Source: Acidobacteriota bacterium (GTDB lineage Bacteria; Acidobacteriota; Terriglobia; Terriglobales; Acidobacteriaceae). Taken from it: a stretch of 35,757 nucleotides of DNA. A model generated the notes under the pieces. The model did no database searches and was not told where the DNA came from. It saw nothing but the letters and a program-made list of their open reading frames with translations. How positions within the stretch are numbered: the first letter of the stretch is position 1; each line of letters opens with the position of its first letter. Made by a program: the position numbers and the translations under genes. Below, in pieces: positions 17,266 to 26,137 of this stretch. The stretch spans positions 1-35,757 of the forward strand of contig QIAA01000164.1 in the NCBI GenBank assembly GCA_003224905.1, in the 5' to 3' direction.

Positions 17266-19745
17266 TTGCTAATCCGCCAATTGGGATATAGGGTCAACTG
17301 GACTGACGCAGTGACGTTCGACTGACCCGTCGCCGACAACACTGGGAACTTCCACTGCTCATACTGCATCGACCCGGAAAGGGCCAAGTCCTTTCGCACC
17401 ATCCAATCAATACCGCCGCGAAAATCATTGAGGCGACCGCCACCGATGAATGCCTTGTCTACTTCTGCATGGCGGTAAGCAACTTCAAACTTGCTTCGCG
17501 GCGAAAACCAATACGTAGCCCAGCCTTGTCCTCCTCGGCCCTGGCGCCCAATCCAGCTGGCCAGCAACTGGCCATCATTAGTGTAGCCGGAACGATACCG
17601 GCCGTTGGCGTAGATAAAACCTGTATTCTTTTGCCCCGGCACATCGGTATAAACCCCTTCGAGGCGGAGATCCAGGTTCGCAATCTTAGGTATCTTTGGG
17701 AAGTACATGCCTAAACGCATCGAGGGACGCGTGGATCCAAGCGGTGAGTACTCATCCTCTACTAATGAATCCGCGTAGATGGTCAGCCAATCCCTCAGGC
17801 GAGGAACTCGGTAGCTGAAATCGAATGTGGACCGCCTATCCCCAGCATCACTCGCCGTCCCAGGGACAGCATTAGCGTAGAACGTGCGTAGGAAGTTATG
17901 CCAAGTGAAGGGGAGATCCGGACCGCCAAAGAGTATCGTTGCGCCCATACCGAACTCGAGATTAGCGGTCGGCTTAAAGCTCAACTTTGTTCCATGAATA
18001 TAGGGTTGAGTGCCGAGGTTAGGGCCAAATAGTTTGCCGTCGGAGAAGACCCAATGTTGACCCGATAACTGCCCAAGGAAAAATTGAGTGCGTACCGGTC
18101 CCAGGATCCGTGAGATGCCCGGAATGCGCATTGGTGAGACCTGATCGATGCGAAGCATCAGCAAAGGCTCGGCGTTGCGGCTCAGCAAGAGTGACCCGCC
18201 GTCGCCAGGACCTAATTCAAGACTCTGTTTGCCAAAAGAAATCTGAAGATTCTTGAGTGTGACACCAACTGCGATATCTAGCAAACGAAAGTGGTCGATG
18301 GTAGAAAAGCCATTCGGCAATGGAAGGGCGCCGTCTTGACGAGCGGTAGCTTGTAAAACGTCTGGAGGGTCTGATGCAACAGCCGGCGCATGCTGGTACT
18401 CGCCTCGAAAGGAAAATGAAAGTGGGCCGGCTACAGCATGCCCACTAATTCCGGAAACATTGTTATAGCCCTCGCCATATGGCCGTCCGTAGTCGTTGAT
18501 GATGGTTTGTCCGAAATGATAGCCATCACGCAAGGGCGTACCAGAAATACCGGTTACACGCGTGTAAATGGAATCAACACTGGCGCTGAGATTGGCAGCT
18601 CCATCCAGGCGATGGAGCTCTTCAGAAAACTCCTGCACTAGTTCGTCATAAAGCGATTGGGCTTCATGCGCTTTTGGTTCGGAACCAAGACGCTCATCAG
18701 CCTCATCCAGAAGCCGAGCGCACTCCATGCGAGTCCAGGGACGCTGCCCAACAAAAGCACTCTTGATATAGCCGAGCGCAGTCAGGCGATCGAAGGCTGG
18801 GTAGACCCAGTTGTCTATCGGCACGTACGGAGAGCCCATGTTGTCTGGATTCCGGGGACCTTCACCATAGTTTTGCCTGAGATCTCCCCAAGGTCCGCCA
18901 CCCAAACCGGGATCGTGATGAGCGCGGTAGACTTGCCGGCCGATGTACCAGCCCAAAGCACTTCCTACAAAAGCATCAGAAGCAAAATGCTGATTGCTGG
19001 TGACGCGAGTAAGTGTCACAGCGGAAGCCAGGCCGTACGCAAACAGCTTGGTGAGCGGCCCCGGATACTCGTGCGCGAACACGCCGGCAGCAGACCAGGC
19101 GAGAATAGAGTGCTCGGATGGAAAGGAATTTCCGCCACGAAAAAACGCGCCGTGACCGTTGCCCTCAAACGGACGCTCGCGCTGCGAGATTCCTTTCAAT
19201 GCGAAAGCAACCGCTGTGCTGTCGACCATGGCCTCGCCCGCGAGAAATCCTGTCTCACTCAAATGATCGTTGCCTCTCAGGTGCCCCCATAAATATGAAG
19301 CTCCAGCAGCGCCCGCCAAAGAATAAGTCGTCCAGCTTGAAAAGTCATTGCTACCTTTCAACTGGCCGGGTCTATTCGGCACCTGCTTTGCCAGCCAACT
19401 GTCGCTTGCAATCAATGCGCCGGTGAAAGCCGCAAACGGCGCAAATGAAACTGCAATGCTGGACTTGCGCAGTTCCTTAGGACTTGTCCAGAATGCGGTC
19501 TGGTCCAAAGCCAGGTGTTTCACGAGTGGCCAGCCCAACTTATTCTCAGGATCGGCGCCGGGCGCAAGCCAACCAGGATTCTGCTCACCCGAGTTGGAAG
19601 ACGAAACAATAGGACTAGACCCGGCACTGCTCCCAGGGCTCAAAGCAGAGCAAGTGTTGCACTTTTGGGAGAGAGCAGTAATCGATGTCGCGAACCACAG
19701 ACCTGCCAACAATCCTGCCAGGCGCGACACGCAACTCCACTTCAC
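17262..19745 (-). CDS. PAP2 phosphatase fused to Wzi-like outer-membrane capsule assembly protein
   Basis: The 827-residue protein joins two functions. After a signal-like N-terminus, residues 90-270 carry the three PAP2 phosphatase motifs: K184-x6-R191-P192, P209-S210-E211-H212 (PSEH in place of PSGH), and R247-x5-H253-x3-D257. Residues of about 310-827 match the Wzi capsule-assembly family: a helical segment (WVYPAFDRLTALGYIKSA), then many alternating beta-strands typical of an outer-membrane barrel and LRIDQVSPM, ending in a hydrophobic strand. Wzi of E. coli anchors capsule to the cell surface; PAP2 enzymes dephosphorylate lipid pyrophosphates such as undecaprenyl pyrophosphate. The start is GTG at 19745, overlapping the exporter stop by four bases. 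The combined role is inference. Confidence 0.87.
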   Translation of the reverse strand: MKWSCVSRLAGLLAGLWFATSITALSQKCNTCSALSPGSSAGSSPIVSSSNSGEQNPGWLAPGADPENKLGWPLVKHLALDQTAFWTSPKELRKSSIAVSFAPFAAFTGALIASDSWLAKQVPNRPGQLKGSNDFSSWTTYSLAGAAGASYLWGHLRGNDHLSETGFLAGEAMVDSTAVAFALKGISQRERPFEGNGHGAFFRGGNSFPSEHSILAWSAAGVFAHEYPGPLTKLFAYGLASAVTLTRVTSNQHFASDAFVGSALGWYIGRQVYRAHHDPGLGGGPWGDLRQNYGEGPRNPDNMGSPYVPIDNWVYPAFDRLTALGYIKSAFVGQRPWTRMECARLLDEADERLGSEPKAHEAQSLYDELVQEFSEELHRLDGAANLSASVDSIYTRVTGISGTPLRDGYHFGQTIINDYGRPYGEGYNNVSGISGHAVAGPLSFSFRGEYQHAPAVASDPPDVLQATARQDGALPLPNGFSTIDHFRLLDIAVGVTLKNLQISFGKQSLELGPGDGGSLLLSRNAEPLLMLRIDQVSPMRIPGISRILGPVRTQFFLGQLSGQHWVFSDGKLFGPNLGTQPYIHGTKLSFKPTANLEFGMGATILFGGPDLPFTWHNFLRTFYANAVPGTASDAGDRRSTFDFSYRVPRLRDWLTIYADSLVEDEYSPLGSTRPSMRLGMYFPKIPKIANLDLRLEGVYTDVPGQKNTGFIYANGRYRSGYTNDGQLLASWIGRQGRGGQGWATYWFSPRSKFEVAYRHAEVDKAFIGGGRLNDFRGGIDWMVRKDLALSGSMQYEQWKFPVLSATGQSNVTASVQLTLYPNWRISK

Positions 19746-22700
19746 CGGAAAGATCGGCCCACTTGTATGGCTATGCCCACCGCGTACGCCAATTGCGCCG
19801 CTTGCAGCGTGGTCCTCCAGCGCGTATTAGCTGTGAAGCCCTTCTCCGGCACCATTACCATATCGCCCGGCCGCATATCTGCGCCTTCTGCGCCGCCGCT
19901 AAACAACCCGCCACGTCCGCCCACCACCGATCCATCCGCGCGGATTACAAAAATCGCTTTCTTGTTGGCGACGTTCGTGGGTCCACCCGCCTGCTGCAGA
20001 TACCAGCCCGCACTGCGTCCAGGTTTGTACGTAACCGCCGTCGGGTTGTAGACCTCACCGCTCACCATCACGGAATTCGGCCTTTTCGGTATATAAAGCA
20101 CGTCTTTGGCGCGAACTTGTATATCAGCGGGACTGTTCACCCAGTGCTTCACGTTTGCCGAGATGTGAATTACTTGCCTCCCGGCCGGAGGCGTATTTTG
20201 AAGCTTCTCCAAGGCATCTTGCCATTGAATCAATGCGGCCTCTTTGGCAATTTTTTGCTCCGGTTCAGCTTCGGGTATCAATTTCAAGCTGGCGCCTTGG
20301 GTTTGAAGCTGATTGATCAAGTCGGCGCGACTTTTCGCCTCCAGTTCCTTGACCTGCGCTCGTTCGAAAACGGCCCCGTAAGGATACGCGTCATCCCGGA
20401 AACCGCCCGCGCGCTCAATGATTGAGCTGAGGCGTTCCCCGTTGCGGATCCCGTACACACCTGGATGTAGTACTTCGCCACGGACCTCAATAGTTGCCCC
20501 AATGTCTTGCCATCCGGTCAATTCTCGAATAGTCAGCACATCGCCATCGCGGAGACGCATATCTGTATCAGCGTCGCCCGACATGGCCTTCGCAATCGGA
20601 ACACTGACGTGTTCAGCTTCGATCTTCTTGCCATCTTCCACTGTGTAGCGCGTAAGATCCGCCGAATCCGTGAAGGCACCGCGTTTGAAGCCTCCAGCCA
20701 ACCGGACCAAATCAGTGGCATTCATTTCTCGCCCCAGGGGATACTTGCCTGGTCGAACCACTGGTCCGGCAATGACAACCGTTGGTGGATCGGCCTTGCT
20801 CAAGTTACGCTGAACGAATAGCCGATCCTTGGGTTCCAGCAGAATGTTGTCCGCTTCCGATCCTGAAAGCGCCTTTGCCAGGTTGACGCTGATGACCTTG
20901 ACGCTTCCATCTTCAGTTTGGCGGAAAACCTGTGCATCGCTGAGAAGTGCATCAGGAGTTGCTCCTCCGGCCAGATAGACGGCGTCGCGGAGATTCGTAG
21001 CTCCATTGGTGACGTGATCTCCCGGGTCTCTAACCTCGCCAGTAACGGTGATTTTGGGTGGATCCTCGAAGTCGTAACGCCCGAAAACCCGTACTGTGTC
21101 AAACGGTTTGAGAACAAGATCTGGACTCTTGCCCGCCATCGCGTCGCCTAAATTGAAGGCCATGACCGTGGGACTGTAATCCGGCGCATTCAAGCGAATA
21201 ATTTCCGCGTGCCGGTTATACGGTTCGGGAAGCAGGTCTTTATAAGACCGGATCAGGTCTGTGACCTTCATTCCGTCCCGGTACGCGTACTTCCCAGGGC
21301 GGAATACATGACCATCGAGAAATACCGCTTTGTCGGCGAAGGAGACGATCGGGGAAATCTTCACCTTATCGCCATCCTGAATCTTGAAATCCTGCAATGC
21401 CTGGTTCACGCTTTCCTGGTTATTGGTTTCCGGAACGTCAAGCGCCAGCATCGTGCGACTCTCATGCGCCTCCAGACGTTCCACATCGATGTGCCGCAAT
21501 GTACCGGAGGGCAAAACTCCGCCGGCCAATTCAAGCACCTCCGCCAGAGTCTTCTCGCCTTTCAACTCATACATCGCAGGCCGCTGTACCATGCCCTCGA
21601 TCTTGATTTGTGGCCCGAGCGGCGGAGCCAAAACCGTGTCCCCTGGTTGCAGTCTTTGAACATCAGACCTGATGCCGTGGAGCAAGAGGTCATAGACATC
21701 CACTTCCTGCACGATGTCCTTTCCTCGATAGTGCTTAAGTGTGCGCAATGATCCCTGCGAGGTGGGCCCGCCAGCAGCGTATAGCGCATTAAGTGGCGTT
21801 GAGAGCGAACTGATGTCGTAAGCTCCAGGACGTTGAACATCGCCTACTACATACACTCGAACTGTGCGCACGCGGCCCAGGGACACGTCGGCTTCCACAT
21901 CGCGAAATTGGGTGCGCAGGACAGTCTGAACTAGGTGCTGAACTTCTCCCAGATTGCGCCCCGCGACCTGCACGTTTCCCGCTTCCGGCAGCATGACCCT
22001 GCCCTCGCGGTCCACAACTCGTCGTAGCCGTTGCGAAACCGCGCCCCACAAATCAATATTCAGCCCATCGCCTGGACCAACTACGTAGTCCGGTCCGGCT
22101 GGCAAGTCCATCGGCAGTTGTTCCACATTCCCGGTACCGTTGGTGAAGACTTCTTCACCGAAGCGTGCCAATATCGGAGAACGTCGCGAATACTGGGTGT
22201 AGAGGTCATAAAGCGAGGGGATATCAGCATAGGGATTTGGCCGATGATGAAGAAACGGTTGTTGAGGGAACCGTGTCTCCCTGGATGTTTGTGTCTGCGG
22301 TTTTTCCAACTTCGCCTGCTGGGGAGGCTCGAACTCGTCATTTTGGTTCTGTAGTAAATCTGTTAATCCTGCTGCACCGAGCACGGACGAACTGAAACTG
22401 CTTCCCGCTCCAGTTCCTCCTCCGTTGATCGAGCCTCCTTTATTTCCCGTAGACGACGCTGTACTGGACAAACTTTGCATGCCACTCGCGTTCAGCAGCG
22501 CCGGCAACTGATCAGGAGAGATCTTCGCCATCAACGCTGCCTGCGACTGCATTCCGCCGCCATTATTTGGAGATTGCATTTGCGCAAGCTGCAGCTGTCG
22601 TCGGATATCGTCAATCGACGGAGTCTGAGGATTAGGTTGAGATGGTGTTGAGGGCGACGATTGAGACGGCGGTTGGGTCAACTGCAATTGCGGGGAAGTG

Positions 22701-23254
22701 GGCTGCAATTGATTATCGTGAGTGGACCAGTACGCATCTTCCTGGCTTTGGCCTACCGGCATTTGTCCCGCATTCATCAGCTTCGAATCAAGCGATGCGG
22801 TTTGATCCTCCGTTACCTGCGCAAGCCCATTTGCGTTGTTGCGCGCCAGTTCTTCCCGGGTCGGCTTGGCACGAACATAGGCACGATCTTCAATTTCCTG
22901 TGTGATCAACACTCTGATCTTCTGGTCATCCCGGACCAATTGAAAGAGAGCTTCATCGGTGAGGTCCTCTGGGTCCAAAATGCGCCCCTGCTCGAATGCC
23001 CTTCGGACCAGCAACTTTTTCACTTCCAGCATTAGCCCCGTTTCCTCTCGTAGCAACGAGATGATCTTCTCCGGGGACAGTGACACCAGTTGTGCCGCTT
23101 CACGCTCGGCTCTTGAGTGGACTTGATCGAGAGCCGTACTATGGTCAGACACAACACGACTCTGGCCAACTGCAGAAGCAATTAGTGCAAAGCCAAGCAC
23201 CAGTGTAAATATCACTCTGATTCGGCAAGACCGGTTTTGGGACAAATCGCTCAT
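19742..23254 (-). CDS. Large multi-SLBB polysaccharide export protein (Wza-like)
   Basis: The 1170-residue protein is about three times the size of E. coli Wza. A signal sequence (about 11-31) without a lipobox cysteine is followed by a helical N-terminal part, a low-complexity linker rich in P, Q, S and G at about 180-330, and then the poly-export domain (YVVGPGDGLNIDLWG at 390-404). Seven SLBB-like repeats follow, each with a G-x-V-x-x-P-G-x-Y pattern, starting near residues 466, 550, 642, 734, 825, 920 and 1060. Such proteins form the outer-membrane exit channel and periplasmic conduit. The start is ATG with GGAGAG just upstream. It is the first gene of the operon. Confidence 0.9.
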   Translation of the reverse strand: MSDLSQNRSCRIRVIFTLVLGFALIASAVGQSRVVSDHSTALDQVHSRAEREAAQLVSLSPEKIISLLREETGLMLEVKKLLVRRAFEQGRILDPEDLTDEALFQLVRDDQKIRVLITQEIEDRAYVRAKPTREELARNNANGLAQVTEDQTASLDSKLMNAGQMPVGQSQEDAYWSTHDNQLQPTSPQLQLTQPPSQSSPSTPSQPNPQTPSIDDIRRQLQLAQMQSPNNGGGMQSQAALMAKISPDQLPALLNASGMQSLSSTASSTGNKGGSINGGGTGAGSSFSSSVLGAAGLTDLLQNQNDEFEPPQQAKLEKPQTQTSRETRFPQQPFLHHRPNPYADIPSLYDLYTQYSRRSPILARFGEEVFTNGTGNVEQLPMDLPAGPDYVVGPGDGLNIDLWGAVSQRLRRVVDREGRVMLPEAGNVQVAGRNLGEVQHLVQTVLRTQFRDVEADVSLGRVRTVRVYVVGDVQRPGAYDISSLSTPLNALYAAGGPTSQGSLRTLKHYRGKDIVQEVDVYDLLLHGIRSDVQRLQPGDTVLAPPLGPQIKIEGMVQRPAMYELKGEKTLAEVLELAGGVLPSGTLRHIDVERLEAHESRTMLALDVPETNNQESVNQALQDFKIQDGDKVKISPIVSFADKAVFLDGHVFRPGKYAYRDGMKVTDLIRSYKDLLPEPYNRHAEIIRLNAPDYSPTVMAFNLGDAMAGKSPDLVLKPFDTVRVFGRYDFEDPPKITVTGEVRDPGDHVTNGATNLRDAVYLAGGATPDALLSDAQVFRQTEDGSVKVISVNLAKALSGSEADNILLEPKDRLFVQRNLSKADPPTVVIAGPVVRPGKYPLGREMNATDLVRLAGGFKRGAFTDSADLTRYTVEDGKKIEAEHVSVPIAKAMSGDADTDMRLRDGDVLTIRELTGWQDIGATIEVRGEVLHPGVYGIRNGERLSSIIERAGGFRDDAYPYGAVFERAQVKELEAKSRADLINQLQTQGASLKLIPEAEPEQKIAKEAALIQWQDALEKLQNTPPAGRQVIHISANVKHWVNSPADIQVRAKDVLYIPKRPNSVMVSGEVYNPTAVTYKPGRSAGWYLQQAGGPTNVANKKAIFVIRADGSVVGGRGGLFSGGAEGADMRPGDMVMVPEKGFTANTRWRTTLQAAQLAYAVGIAIQVGRSFR

Positions 23255-24412
23255 ACTCTCTCCAAATCTAAGCAGAATTTCGTCAGTCGAATTGTGACAG
23301 ACATCAATTCAGCAGATCCACTCGGGTGCTTCGCCATTCACAGCTTCGCCCTCTCACTTACAGGGTGTTTGTGAGCTAACCAGCTGAATACGATTGTCTT
23401 ATATCACTGCTGCGCTTGTCCGAAGTTGGCTTCAGGCAGACTCGTGCCTCCTGCTTAACGCCCGAACCCAAGCTAATGCCTCGGTGTTCCCGCAATTCTG
23501 TCGATGTGATCGAACCTTGAGATGTGAGATGCGGCAATGTCTGACCGGGTGTCTCCACCACATTGCGTATCTCGCGTGACGCTGAATGGGCGATGAGCAA
23601 GCGGCAACGCGGAGGCATTTCCCCCCGTTTTCAGTCATTCCTCTAGTTCCTAGCCCGCCCCATCTTCGGCCTTTGCCGCCAAATTCGTTCTCAATTATGA
23701 ACGGCTTCGCGGACAAAAAGCTCACCCATCTGCAATGGAAAACAAACCTTCTCGTGTACGTTCTTATTCAAGATCACGCAATTCTCAGACCATCACTTGC
23801 TGGTCAAAAAGGCGGCATTGATGTAACAGATATCCAATTGATGTAACAGATATCCAATGGAGGCGGCACAGGCGACGAACAGGCCTGATTGGGCGGAGGC
23901 ACTTTACCCCTGCTCTCAATACAGCTCGAGAACGTGTGCTGTGAACTCTCCCATCGCGTCCTTCTGATGACCCGCCGAGGTGAAAAGTTAATAAACGATA
24001 ACTTGGCGAGTTTTTACTAAATGATACCCGGGAGTTGAGGGGCACAAATTTAACCTCCTGACGAATTTAAGCAGCTCCCCCTCAAGAGCTTTATTGAGTC
24101 AAGCGTAGCTTACCACAACTCCTCTCCCAAACTGCCGCGAATGCGGTGCAATTATTGGCTATTTCGGCATTTGCGCATTCAGGATAACGGCTGAGGCTTC
24201 CGTGCTCCTCGCGGTTTACGTAACTTTACTGGTGGTGACCAGAGCTTTACCCCTTAGCCCACTCATCTAATGTTGAATAGTATTTGGGAGCTGCCATCGG
24301 TTTCGTGAAATTGTGAACTGGTTTAGCCCGTATTCATAGCCGAACAGCATTGCCCTTCGGGGCACCATGGATTTCCCTTCGTGCGCGGGGCGGAATCGCA
24401 TTCTGTGTTTCC
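23255..24412. other. Long non-coding region upstream of the polysaccharide operon
   Basis: More than 1.1 kb with no supportable gene. It must contain the promoter of the 23-kb minus-strand operon. The ribosome-binding site GGAGAG is clear just before 23254. A weak -10-like TATAAG lies on the minus strand at the complement of 23398-23403, without a convincing -35. A perfect 20-bp tandem duplication lies at 23818-23857. I looked for an ops/JUMPstart element and for a c-di-GMP riboswitch core and recognised neither. The segment nearest the efflux remnants (about 24050-24410) shows no recognisable coding similarity. Confidence 0.6.
23818..23857. repeat. Perfect tandem duplication of a 20-bp unit
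   Basis: TTGATGTAACAGATATCCAA occurs twice back to back with no mismatch. The junction creates CAATTG, and each unit contains GATATC and the near-palindrome TGTAACA. It is about 560 bp upstream of the export gene start, in otherwise non-coding DNA. It could be a paired regulator-binding site spaced two helical turns apart, or a simple replication-slippage duplication. Confidence 0.9.
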
Positions 24413-24550
24413 CTGCTGCAGAAACTGCGTTCAATGCCACAGCTCCGCGACGTCAACACCGACCAGCAAGATAAAGGTCTGGAAGCAACGGTGATCATTG
24501 ACCGCGACACCGCCGCCAGATTAGGTGTCGCCGCCGCCGATATCGATATC
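24413..24550 (+). pseudogene. RND efflux transporter fragment
   Basis: About 46 codons read LLQKLRSMPQLRDVNTDQQ, then KGLEATVIIDRDTAARLGV, then a short AAADIDI. This is the highly recognisable periplasmic-domain segment of AcrB/MdtB-type RND pumps (family pattern: LPQLRDVxSDQQxxGLxxxVxIDRDxAxRLG). Both sides lack any further RND similarity: the expected LYDAFGQR does not follow. A full RND permease is over 1000 residues, so this is a small relic. It lies directly upstream of an ABC permease relic, both on the plus strand. Confidence 0.8.
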
Positions 24551-24689
24551 ATGCACGTGATCGATTGGGGCGCGCATTGCGGATCGAAGCGCTTTCGCCC
24601 GGGTGGCGCTCGTCGTTTGAGGTGTTATTGCAGAGCCAAACGACTGCCACGGGGAGTGGAACGCAGGGCTCGCTCCGGCAGCAGTTGCG

Positions 24690-24926
24690 CAACAGCGTTG
24701 GGACGAGCTTTCAAGTTGTTAGCGGTTGGTTCGACGGAAGGATTGCTCCTAGGAATTCTCGCAAGCCGGGTGCTGGCTTATATCGTGTACCAGGCAAACG
24801 TCCCACGATCCACTGGTATTAGCTGGTGTTGTTCTGGCAATGGCGCTGCTGGGGTTATTGGCTACATGGATTCCAGCACGGTGCGCGCTCTCGGTTGATC
24901 CTATGATCCTGCTGCGCGAGGAGTGA
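24690..24926 (+). pseudogene. C-terminal remnant of an ADOP/MacB-type ABC permease, with a frameshift
   Basis: Only the last 75 or so codons remain. One frame reads KLLAVGSTEGLLLGILASRVLAYIVYQ; after a frameshift near 24792-24800 a second frame reads SHDPLVLAGVVLAMALLGLL, then ATWIPARCALSVDPMILLREE and a TGA at 24924-24926. This is the conserved end of acidobacterial-type FtsX/MacB permeases (ATWIPARRAxxVDPMxxLRxE). The shift and the missing N-terminal parts show it is dead. Macrolide-exporter-like ABC and RND genes often travel in efflux loci, so both relics could come from one lost locus. Confidence 0.8.
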
Positions 24927-24972
24927 ACCAAGACCCACTACAGACGGCACAGATTACTCCACCGTGATTCTA

Positions 24973-26137
24973 GTGTAGTGCGTCACAACTAACAACCTTT
25001 ATCAATCCGCGTGCGTCTTATGATGAAGGAGACGGTTGCGGATGCGCATTGCCCCTGCCCTAAGGTTGAGTCCGGAACAGCGAACGATCCTGGAATCCCA
25101 AACCCGCAGCCGATCCCTCCCCGTGCGGGTGGCGGAGCGCGCTCGCATCGTGTTGTTCGCAGCTTCCGGCCAGCAGGACAAGGAAATCGCCGCCCGCATG
25201 GCGATTACACCGAAAAAAGTTTCCCGCTGGCGCAAGCGTTTCCTCACCCTGGGGGTGGCGGGGTTGGAGAAAGATGCGCCCCGGCCCGGCCGCAAGCCCA
25301 AGATCGGCCCCCGCTTGAGGAAACGCGTGGTGACCCTCACCACGCGCCATCGGCCGACCAACGCCACCCACTGGAGCACGCGCACCATGGCGGCAGCGGT
25401 CGGCATCAGCGAAGCCAGCGTGCGGCGCATCTGGCGGGCCCACGGTCTGAAGCCGCATCGCCTGGAAAGCTTCAAGATCAGTAACGCTCCCGAGTTCGCG
25501 GAGAAACTGGAAGACATCGTCGGTCTGTACCTGAATCCGCCCGAGCACGCGCTGGTGCTGTGCGCGGACGAGAAGAGCCAAATTCAGGCCCTGGATCGTA
25601 CCCAACCCGGTCTGCCGCTGAAGCGTGGGCGCGGCGCCACCATGACGCATGACTACAAACGAAACGGCACCGCCACTTTGTTTGCCGCGCTGAATGCCGC
25701 CAACGGCGAAGTCTTTGGCCTGTGCCAAGAGCGGCATCGACATCAGGAATGGCTCCGGTTTCTCCTCCTGATCGACCAGACCATCCCAGCCGATCGTCAG
25801 CTCCACTTGATCTGCGACAACTACGCCACCCATAAACATCCCAAAGTGCAGCGCTGGCTGAAGCGACACCCCCGCTTTCATCTGCACTTCACTCCCACCA
25901 GCGCTTCCTGGCTGAATATGGTGGAACGTTTCTTTCGCGACCTGACTCAAAACCGGCTCCGCCGTGGCGTCTTCCGTGATCTGGAAGAACTCATCATGGC
26001 CATCGGGACCTACATCGACCGTCACAACGAAAGTCCGAAACCGTTCATCTGGACTGCACGCGCCGCCGACATCCTGGAGAAAGTGAAACGCGCTCGCCGT
26101 ACCCTCAATACACGTCAATCTGCATGACGCAGTACAC
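24973..26137 (+). mobile_element. Complete IS630-family insertion sequence
   Basis: The 1165-bp element carries a single transposase gene. Terminal inverted repeats are visible: the left end GTGTAGTGCGTCA and the complement of the right end GTGTACTGCGTCA differ at one base. TA is present on both outer sides (24971-24972 and 26138-26139), preceded by C on the left and followed by G on the right, which reconstructs a CTAG target with TA duplicated, as known for IS630-type elements. The same left end occurs at 17-68 in opposite orientation. Confidence 0.92.
25036..26127 (+). CDS. IS630-family DDE transposase
   Basis: The 363-residue protein has an N-terminal helix-turn-helix region (about 30-140, including two HTH units such as KEIAARMAITPKKVSRWRKRF) and the DDE catalytic core of the IS630/Tc1-mariner superfamily: D178 in LCADEKSQIQ, D261 in LICDNYATHK, and E297 in SWLNMVERFF, about 35 residues after the second D. 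All three residues are intact and no frameshift is seen, so it may be active. The frame opens with TTG at 25036, four bases after AAGGAG; ATG at 25042 is the alternative start. The stop codon lies inside the right inverted repeat. A long antisense open frame in the same place is a shadow. Confidence 0.93.
   Translation: MRMRIAPALRLSPEQRTILESQTRSRSLPVRVAERARIVLFAASGQQDKEIAARMAITPKKVSRWRKRFLTLGVAGLEKDAPRPGRKPKIGPRLRKRVVTLTTRHRPTNATHWSTRTMAAAVGISEASVRRIWRAHGLKPHRLESFKISNAPEFAEKLEDIVGLYLNPPEHALVLCADEKSQIQALDRTQPGLPLKRGRGATMTHDYKRNGTATLFAALNAANGEVFGLCQERHRHQEWLRFLLLIDQTIPADRQLHLICDNYATHKHPKVQRWLKRHPRFHLHFTPTSASWLNMVERFFRDLTQNRLRRGVFRDLEELIMAIGTYIDRHNESPKPFIWTARAADILEKVKRARRTLNTRQSA

Noticed and set aside
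18657..19292. A 211-codon plus-strand open frame
   Set aside because: It is antisense to the PAP2-Wzi gene, where the phosphatase motifs are on the minus strand.
24351..24364. TGCCC-TTCG-GGGCA hairpin as a terminator
   Set aside because: The stem is only five pairs and no T-run follows on either strand; it sits in decayed sequence.
23255..24412. ops/JUMPstart element, c-di-GMP riboswitch or CRISPR repeat
   Set aside because: None of the core sequences was found on either strand; the only repeat is the two-copy 20-mer, without spacers.
25060..26118. A 352-codon open frame antisense to the IS630 transposase
   Set aside because: It is an exact shadow of the high-GC transposase gene, has no recognisable domain, and the opposite strand carries all three DDE residues.
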